Source: Entomortierella parvispora
Taxonomy: Eukaryota > Mortierellomycota > Mortierellomycetes > Mortierellales > Mortierellaceae
Length of the DNA stretch: 64,000 bases
Direction of reading: 5' to 3'
Assembly: GCA_963573315.1 (NCBI GenBank)
Contig: OY752148.1
Location: 1 to 64,000, forward strand
The notes beneath the pieces were generated by a model, which did no database searches, was not told where the DNA came from, and saw only the letters and a list, made by a program, of their open reading frames with translations. The translations under genes and the position numbers were made by a program. Within the stretch, counting starts at the first letter, position 1. Every line of letters starts with the position of its first letter. This document shows, piece by piece, positions 56,731-64,000 of this stretch.

Positions 56731-59700
56731 CTATCGCCGCTCATGACCCGTAGCTCCCGGACCTGTTATTGCTTGACCACCATCCGTCGCCACAGAGTCA
56801 CCGCCAAACAAATTAGAATCTGTGACCATGGCAGCTCCTTCCTGTGGATCATTACTGCGGCTCGACCGATGGGGGCTTTGCGCCGCAAGACGGCCTGTCA
56901 CGATAGAACTATCCGACATTCCATGACCTGTATGCGCATGCTGCTGCTGATCACAGGCGAATTGGTGGAGGGCGGTTTTGACTCTGTCACGGACATCCAG
57001 GTTTTGATCCGCATTCATAATTCGAAGTCGATCCTCCATTCCCATGTTTCTCAAATATACCACGCGGTCGTGCACCCCCGTACTTGTCTTGTCGTCCTGC
57101 CATGTCAGGTTGATTACCACCCAGATTGCAGCCACGCGTACGGTTGGCGCCCCATGAGACATCAGCCCAAGAATGGATCGCAGAATGTTGTGTCGTTTCA
57201 TGATGCTCTGTTTGTGGTACTCGCTTCCGGTCGCAATATTGACCAACACATAGAGTGCCTTTTTTTAAAGAAAGAAAAAGAGACATTGGTATTTTAGTTT
57301 CGAGTCTTGGATGCAGACACACCCTTTGATCAACCGTACAACAAAACTTACCTGCTCCAGCAAAAGTGGGTGGTCCCATGTGAGTTTTTCCTCAATGATC
57401 CCAAGAAGCTGTCCCTGGCCAAGACCACTAAACACTTGATCGATATCGTGCTCCCTTTTGCAGGCCAGATTTCGAATCAGGTTCAAGGCCTGCTCCTGAA
57501 TCGCAAACTCTCGGTCATTGAGCAGCGATACCAAGTTGTGATAGCCAAACTGTCGCATCACCATCTCCTTGACATCCGACTCTGCTCCACAGAGCAAGTT
57601 CTTGATGGCCCAGACACAATTGAGTCTTACAATGTTGTCGCTAACACCAATCATTTGCACAAACTTGGCTACCACCCCGCGATCCATTATTGACTTTCGC
57701 ATTGCCGATACATCGAGCACAATATTACAGAGCGTCGCCGTGACTGAACTCAGAACGCCTGGATCTTTGTCGCTCAGCAACTACAAGGATCGAGAAAGAC
57801 AAGAAGAAAAGATTGTCAGAACCCATGACACCAGGCTGTCTCTGGAGAAAAAGAGAGGTAAAAAAATCCATAGACACTTTACCTGGAACAATGGTCCTTC
57901 GATGCCCGCATCAACCAGACTCGTCCGCAAGTTCTTTGGGCTACGAGAAAGACTCCTTATACATTGGCAGGCAGCGGCTCTAACACCCACAGAGGGATGT
58001 GACATGGCAGTGACAACATGAGGAAGAACCTTGGCTTCGATAACCTGCTTTCTGAGCTCGTCTCTAATCTGGCATATGGCAGCCAATGCCAAAAATGAGT
58101 TCTATGACCGAGAGAAGGAAACCACACATCATGTAAGAATGAGCAATCACGTAAGCATTTGGTGGAACAATATCAAGAGAGTGACTGAATCATACCAACT
58201 TTAGAGTGTCTTTTTGACCAACGATCCCGTAGACGCTGTCCTCTTCATCCATTTGACTAATAATGGATGCGAGTTTCGGGATGGCCTCCAAGTCGCAGAC
58301 AGACTTTTGCATGACATCGCTCTCCCAGATCAGATAGGCTGCAGAGGCAAGGTAAAGTAGACTTAGATTTTGATCCGCAACCAAAAAAAAGGTTGCTGCC
58401 ATTTTGACTTACCTAGCACCTTGGGTGATCGTTCTTGAACTTTGCCAGTCAACTGCAACATCTTGACAAGTATGGGCAACACAGTCGACATGATCTCACC
58501 GTTATGTTCTGGAATGACCCCGGCTCTACTCAAGTACGCGAGACTGGGCGTGGATATAATGAAAAAAAAAAAATTAGCCAAAGAGTCTTGCCTGTCGTGA
58601 TGACTATTTCGACCAAACTAACGGGACAGGGCTCATACCATGTCGCTGCAGCAAGTCTCATGGAAGGCGACTTGTCTCGGACCATCTTGAGAATGAAGGG
58701 TGCTGGTCTTTCACCCTTTTCAACTAAAAGTCGCGAACAAACGATTAGGCTATAATGTTCTTGAAGAGTCAAAAAAAAAAAAAAAAAGACACTGCAGATC
58801 ACTCTCTTACGTCTTGTTTGGGCGATTCGTCTTGCCAGCTCTGGGTTGTCTTTTACGAGCGCTGCTAATGCTCCAAGGGCAGCCTCCTGACTCTTTGTGG
58901 TTCCGCTGGCTAACAATCGCATCAGGATCGGGATGGCCCCACTAAGGGCGATCTTCATCTGTTGATCAGGTGTTTCGCAGCATCTGGAAAGAATGGAAGC
59001 TACAAGCTCAGGAGTGTGAATAACTGCAAAATCTGGTCCTTGTGGGTAATTATTGGAGCTGTACATGTCGAGAAGCTGCACCAACACATGGAGGTGGTTT
59101 CCCTAATGTTCGGCAAAAGAAGACATATCAGACCGGGTTTCCACTTCTACACTGTACATTGGGTGAATTTTTTTAGAACTTTTCATACCATAAACAATGG
59201 CTGACGAGAGACGTTGGACGATGCATAGATAGCATTCAATGTACGGGCAGCGGCTTCGATCAATTTTGCATCAGCGGTTGGGTTCAAGCAGTTGAGAAGT
59301 GGCTCGATGACCCCAGAGTCGGCCAAAGCCAAAATATTGCTTTCATTCCCTGTGGATGGGAGGAAGCAAGAGCATGGAGGGTAGTTAGAAGATCAAGCCT
59401 TGCAGGCAAAGCCAGTCAACAGTGCAATGTCAGGAGAGAAGGAGGCAGGGTTCACAGCACAACACAACACAACACAACACATAGGACAACGACTTACCAA
59501 AGGCAAAGCTTCCAAGTACAATGACAGCCTGGATTTTGAGGACGGAATCCTTGTCCTCTTTTGTTGAAATGATGTCCTGCAACCTAGTGGTGCAGCAGAA
59601 CAGAAGAAGCAAGGGGGGAAGAGAAGAAGGGAGCACAAGGGGGAGAAAGAGAACAGGGCGCATAGAGGGTGTCAGTAAGTGGGTGTGCGAGCAACCAGGG

Positions 59701-60407
59701 CCATCCTTTCCCGATCCCACGTCCCGCAAGGGCGCCCTTGAGCCCTTTTGGCCCTTGCTGCTTGCAAAAGGTTGTTTGCATGGGTGATTCCGGCGTAATC
59801 CACATCAAGGGGACAGGATTGCATTTGGGACTGAACTGAACTGAACTGAACTGGCCTGCACTGGACTGCTGGACTGTGCTGGACAGCACTAGACAGAACA
59901 GCACTGGGCACGAGCCACTGGATGCACCCTGCTGCAGAGCGCATTGCCCGCATTGCTTGCCATGCTTGCCTTGAGTGCAAGCATGCTCGCATTTTGTCCG
60001 GTTCCAAAGAGTCTCGCCCGTTCAGAGCCCGAGCACCCCACATTGTCCGCCTGGAGTAGAGAGAACACGCCCCTCTCCGGATGAGCCCTGTCTGTGATCT
60101 GTTTGGGGGCTGGCCCCCCATCGCCTGTGTAGGTGCTTGGCTGGTTCCAGTCCTGATCTGCTGACCTCGTGTCCACGACAGGTTATAAGGTTGATTGCAG
60201 AGGAGAAGGAGAATGCGGCAGTGGGAGGAGAAGCATGGCATACCTTGAAACAATGCCCAATTGGATGTACAGGTCTTTCTTGGTCTTGTTGCCAATGATG
60301 TTGTTCTTGATGAAGCGCAGGGACTTAATGCGTTCCTGAGGCACGGGCTGGCCTGCACTGCTTGTGCTCAGCTGGGAGACGGCCACCTCGTGGGGAGTCA
60401 ACGTCAT
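56731..60407 (-). CDS. GID5: Armadillo-repeat protein ARMC8/Gid5, GID/CTLH ubiquitin ligase subunit
   Basis: Scaffold subunit of the GID/CTLH E3 ligase that docks the substrate receptor (Gid4 in yeast) during degradation of gluconeogenic enzymes. Ten exons on the minus strand: 60407-60244, 59583-59498, 59349-59189, 59102-58811, 58723-58639, 58543-58413, 58338-58196, 58101-57883, 57780-57352, 57258-56731; 745 residues, all junction phases consistent. The N-terminus SLRFIKNNIIGNKTKKDLYI matches the ARMC8 opening. Armadillo helices follow throughout: AATCLAYLSRAGVIPEHNGEI, AYLIWESDVMQKSVCDLEAI, VGVRAAACQCIRSLSRSPKNLRTS, VRLNCVWAIKNLL, VRVAAIWVVINLTW, and VYLRNMGMEDRLRIM near the end. A Gln/Ser-rich tail of about 70 residues exceeds the human protein (673 residues). 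Intron 1 is 660 bp and contains ACTGA/ACTGG repeats. The ATG at 60407 is the first in frame. Confidence 0.93.
59829..59905. repeat. ACTGA/ACTGG-type degenerate pentamer repeat in intron 1 of the ARMC8/Gid5 gene
   Basis: ACTGAACTGAACTGAACTGG followed by diverged CTGGACTG and CTGGACAG units. It resembles in kind the TGGAC/TGGGC repeat beside the phosphodiesterase exon. Confidence 0.7.
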
Positions 60408-61710
60408 TGGATGTGGGTGCAATGGGAGGGAAGGAGGTTAAAAAGAAATGTTGAACAAGAGACCAGGAAGAGAAAGAGGGAAGAGGAGTTGAAAAAGAGG
60501 GAGAGCGAAGAGAAGAGAAGAGAAAAGAGAGAAAGAGCGAAAGAGAGAGGGAGAAAGAAAGAGAGAGAGAATGTGAATGGGAATGGAATTGGCTTTGCAA
60601 GGAGGAGGAGAAGGGAAGAAGGAGAGGGATGCAAACAATCAAAGAGAGGAGAAGGGGTGGATTTGCTTTTTTTTTTTCTTTTTTTTTTTTTGCTTCTTTT
60701 TCTTCTTTGTGGAGAGTGGTAATGGAAGACGAGAGAAGGAAGAAGAGAAGCAAGAAGAGAAGGAAGAAGTGAGAGAAGGAAAGAAAGAAAGAAAAGAAAG
60801 AGCTCAAGGTGGGACTATGCGCAAGTGTGCACACCCTGAGACACGAGTACAGAGCACAGGGTGTGTGAGGACACCAAAAGAGACTTTTTTTTCCTCTCAC
60901 CCTCTCGCCTTCTTTCTCTCTCTGTCCCTCTCTCCCTCACGTCCGACACGCGACTTTGACGCGTCTCTTTCTCTCTTTTCTTTCCTCTTTCTTCCCTTTG
61001 TCCCCTCCTCCCCTCCTCCCCTCCTCTTACCTCTCCAGGCCATGCTCTCTTGTGATCACCCATCTTGGTCCTACTCACCGGTGGCCGTGAGGGAAGCGAC
61101 TGCTGCTGCCAATACAATCGTCACCGGTTCCCATCTGTCCCTTCCTCATCCCTTCCTCGTCCCCCCTCCTCCTCCTCTCCTCTCTCGTCCGCTGGCTCCC
61201 CTTGCAGGCCCCTCCCTCTCTTTCTCTGGGCTCTTATCACAGGAGACCATGTAACCATGTCCTGAATGAAGGAGACGACGCACGTTATCCTCTCTTTTCT
61301 TCTCTGTTCTTGTCTCTTCTCTTTTAGGTCTTCTTCCCAGCTGTTATCCTCTCGTGTGAGTTCCCCTTCTTGTTCTAGTCCTGTTCTAGTCCTGCCCAGG
61401 AAATATAAGCTCTTTGCCTTTTACGGTTCTACTCCATGGAAACATGTCCATAGAACAACCTTGGTCCGATTTGCTTTGCTTTGCTTCCCTTTCTTTCCCT
61501 CTTGCCCTTTTCCTGCTCAATTTCCCTGTTCCCGTTTCCTTTCCTTGTTCAGTTTGAGCACCCATCGTTGGTCTCCTTGCGTACCTGCACCCCACATCTC
61601 CCTCTTACTTCTGTGCATCTTGCGCGCTATACTGCTTCCTTCCCTCCCCCTATCCCTCATCAGCGTCATTTTACAACTAATCATCTTTCCTTGCTGACAA
61701 GGCCAGGGCC
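60408..61710. other. Intergenic region with strong strand composition bias
   Basis: GA-rich on the plus strand (60430-60650, 60720-60800), a T-rich interruption (60667-60700), then CT-rich (60900-61030, 61140-61230). It contains the divergent promoters of the ARMC8 gene and the protease. The missing signal-peptide exon of the protease should lie near its right edge (61270-61700), but I could not place it. Confidence 0.45.
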
Positions 61711-63498
61711 ATGAATGCACCCACAGATGTTGATACTCTCTATCGGATACCGCTATCGACAGATGGACCATGGGTGAGGATCGTCCCTTCGGCTCTTTAC
61801 TCCCGCAGATCAAAGTTACTCCACTGCTTCTTCTACTGATATACATTCCTAGTTTTTTGCTCCAGTTCAAATGGGCACCCCTCCCCAGACCTTCAACCTC
61901 ATGTTTGACACGGGCTCCAGTCTTTCCTGGATTCAGACTACAGGCTGTCTCGATTTCCCTACAAGCTGCAACAACTCCCCAAAGTTCAACGCCTCCTCCT
62001 CAACCACCATTCGATTCCAACCAGAAAGCATTTCCGTTAGGTACACTGAGGGGGTCATCAGCACACAGGTCGTTTCGGATGTGGTCTCCCTTGGTATGCT
62101 CTTTTCTACACAAAGTAGCACCCCGACAGCCTTTTTTGGATCGAATTCTACTGCCCCAGCGACTATAACAACAACATCATCATCAGCAACACCCACAACC
62201 ACAAAAACAAGTGATAAAGCTCCAGTCAATACCACCCCTCCCCACACGACCATGGGCTCAATGAACGACTCCTCGATATCCACGGTTCCAGCAACGATAA
62301 CAAGGGATGAAACAATCAAAGGGACGAACGTTCGATTTCGTAGTATCCGGTCCTTTGGCCTCACAAACGACGTGTCTGGCGATCTGTTTTTACTAACAAA
62401 TGAGATCAATGTCCCCGGGTTCTTGGGTGCAAGCCAGGAACGGTTCGAGTCTGAAAGTGGTTCGTAGAATTGCACTTGCAGATCCTTTTAGATTGCCGTC
62501 CAAACAAAAAAGAGAATGTCTTTTAAAAAAGACCAAGCTATCTCCTTCTCTCCCCTTTTCTTTTAGATTTTTCTACTCACTTTTTTGCCGACATGGTTCG
62601 AGAGTTGCCTCGACCTGTCTTTTCCCTCGCTTTTACAGAAACCTGGGGGACTTTGACCCTTGGTGGGCCCGACCCAGCCTTCTACTCTGCGCCGCTCTCC
62701 TGGGTCAAGACCCTGCCTGGCGAATCAGGATGGGTGACTCGTCTAGCGCCCAAGATCGAGTTGGTACCTTTGGGCCACGACCCAGAAGCAGATTTGGACT
62801 ATGTGCAGACGGAAATTGACCGCGTCTGGTTCGATAGCGGGACAAGTTATATTTGGGGTGACGAAAGCGGGATACGACCCCTGAATGAATGGATCGGCGC
62901 CGATCCGGTGACGGGCCAGATCGACTGCACCAGCATCCCCTCTCTCGGCAATATTGTTTTTTCCATTGGGGGTTCGGATGGGGAGACTGAATTAAGATTG
63001 GAGTTGAGTCCTATGGAATACATCATTGGCAAGGCCAGCTCTCGTAAATGCTTCTCGGCCTTGAACACATCTGGTTCCGGCAAGAATCATTGGATCTTTG
63101 GCTTGCAACTCTTACGAGGCTTTTACACCGTCTATCACTATGGGTATGGCCTTGTTGGCATTGGTAATGGACCGATCGACAATTTTGTTTTTTTATTTAT
63201 TATTTGAATACTTTCCTCCACTCTCCTCCCTGGGAGACTGTTGAGCTGATCTCCGAGTTTTGCTTCATTTTTCATGTTTCTTCCCTACGAAATAGCACCT
63301 TACAACATCACACTCACCAATCCTGTAGGAACGGTGACCCTACCCGGGAGCCATGCCATTTTAGACAAGAATGTAAAGGAAACCCTCGACAAAATCTCTG
63401 CAGAGTCTTCGTGTGCTCCACAGACACTGGTCCAGCCCTGCCTTTGGTGGTGGTGGTGGCTAAGCATGGCGGTTGTATTCGCGTTCTTGCAATTGTAA
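61711..63498 (+). CDS. Aspartic protease (pepsin family A1), probably GPI-anchored
   Basis: Yapsin-like secreted endopeptidase. Exons found: 61711-61773, 61853-62459, 62567-63163, 63296-63498; 489 residues in one frame. Both active-site motifs are present: FDTGSS (Asp40) after APVQMGTPPQTF, and FDSGTS (Asp313). The flanking WIFGLQLLRGFYTVYHYG and the VGIAP end match the A1 fold. Residues about 103-150 contain a Ser/Thr-rich insertion likely to be O-mannosylated. The C-terminus runs through a Ser/Cys region into WWWWWLSMAVVFAFLQL, a hydrophobic tail that fits a GPI-attachment signal. No signal peptide is in these exons: the stretch before FFAPVQ (MNAPTDVDTLYRIPLSTDGPW) reads like the end of a propeptide, and an acceptor-like GACAAG precedes it at about 61695-61701, so one or more 5' exons are missing. 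The true start is uncertain. Confidence 0.88.
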
Positions 63499-63586
63499 TA
63501 TATTTTTGGTGCTGCACATCGCAGCCTGTACATTTTATGACATTTATTTCTTGCGCTTTTTTTTCTTTTTTTTTTTTTTGTTGGAC

Positions 63587-63897
63587 TCAAGGCACTCTTG
63601 CTAATGGAGGCTGAATGCGCAAGCTTTCAGTGGTCTCGTTGGTCGCTCGTAGGTTATCCAAAAGATGGAAGTTGACCTCTTGAACCTGACGCAACACCTG
63701 GGAGAGCTTGGCCATGTTCTAGAAAGCAAGCGGGGAGAGGAGGTAAGTCGGCAGTTTCCTCTCTTCTTTCTTTGAGTACTTTCCTTCAATCTTTTAGATA
63801 TTGAGGGCGCATCGAGCTCTAGAGTTGGAATTACCTGACGGGTGGTTCTCATTGTTCCGTCCAAAGTCGAGAAATGCTTGGCGGTTTCCGTGAGGGA
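63587..63897 (-). CDS. 3' end of a small helical protein, partial (weak BORCS5-like resemblance)
   Basis: Two exons in phase on the minus strand: 63897-63835 and 63718-63587, with a GT-AG intron of 116 bp between. They encode the last 64 residues: SLTETAKHFSTLDGTMRTTR, NMAKLSQVLRQVQEVNFHLL, DNLRATNETTESLRIQPPLA and a VP end. The heptad spacing suggests a coiled coil. The pattern of a helix with LSQVLRQVQ, then LLDNL and a final short proline-containing tail faintly recalls the C-terminus of the lysosome-positioning BORC subunit BORCS5/myrlysin. This is a guess from memory, not an identification. More exons must lie beyond 63897, some outside the window. It is convergent with the protease; the two stop codons are only about 90 bases apart. 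Confidence 0.5.
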
Positions 63898-64000
63898 CTA
63901 TTAACATCGAAAATGGAGAAAAAAAAAAGAAAAAAAAAAAGAAAAAGAGGTTGCTGTCAAGGTTAGTAGAAAGCTGGGGAGTCAATTGGGATCGCAATGC

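Noticed and set aside
60325-61254. Open frames of up to 225 residues upstream of the ARMC8/Gid5 and protease genes
   Set aside because: Strand-biased GA/CT composition produces Lys/Glu/Arg or Ser/Leu/Phe strings; no domain.

Overview
The window is the left end of a chromosome from a filamentous, early-diverging fungus. It opens with a telomeric array on the 5' C-rich strand. The genes that follow are eukaryotic, with short GT-AG introns (mostly 80-160 bp), poly-Gln and poly-Ser rich regulators, a chitin synthase chaperone (Chs7 type) and a CAAX-box Ras. The gene content and intron-rich style fit Mucoromycota, most likely Mortierellomycota. That placement is inference from protein character, not a database result.

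Layout. 1-335 is a telomere of 10-mers (CCCTAAAAAA / TTTTTTAGGG). From 336 to about 9.7 kb I see no convincing gene: a decayed satellite of about 157 bp period (370-2000), a long T-poor, purine-rich tract with 18- and 21-bp tandem repeats (3.8-5.1 kb), a perfect 27-bp inverted repeat (3207-3286) and a 176-bp tandem duplication (6957-7304). From 9.8 to 16.3 kb lies a sparse accessory zone: an intronless alpha/beta hydrolase, a frameshifted relic resembling a Crypton-type recombinase with an AT-hook (10.8-12.9 kb, minus), a tiny secreted cysteine-rich peptide with a Kex2-like site (13683-13889), and an intronless short-chain dehydrogenase.

From 18 kb onward the window becomes an ordinary gene-dense arm: cyclic nucleotide phosphodiesterase (minus), a large C2H2 transcription factor (minus), eIF2B beta (minus) divergent from ribosomal protein L28e (plus), ubiquitin-L40 fusion (plus), malate dehydrogenase (plus), a decayed nuclease gene with a TnpB/Fanzor-like zinc ribbon (39.5-40.4 kb), Yju2/CCDC94 (minus) divergent from Ras (plus), Chs7 (plus) convergent with an AIF-type mitochondrial flavoprotein (minus), the latter divergent from an SPF45-like splicing factor (plus), an unknown 930-residue poly-Gln protein (plus), an ARMC8/Gid5 subunit (minus), a probably GPI-anchored aspartic protease (plus), and the 3' end of a small helical protein (minus) cut off by the window edge.

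Functional themes: cAMP/Ras signalling (phosphodiesterase, Ras), translation (eIF2B beta, L28e, ubiquitin-L40), splicing (Yju2, SPF45-like), central metabolism (MDH, linked to the GID complex through the ARMC8/Gid5 subunit, since yeast GID targets gluconeogenic enzymes including Mdh2), and cell surface (Chs7, aspartic protease). The genes are not operonic; several pairs share divergent promoters of 0.45-0.7 kb. Exon joins given here were worked out by eye from splice consensus and reading-frame continuity; all full-length gene models sum to an intact frame.
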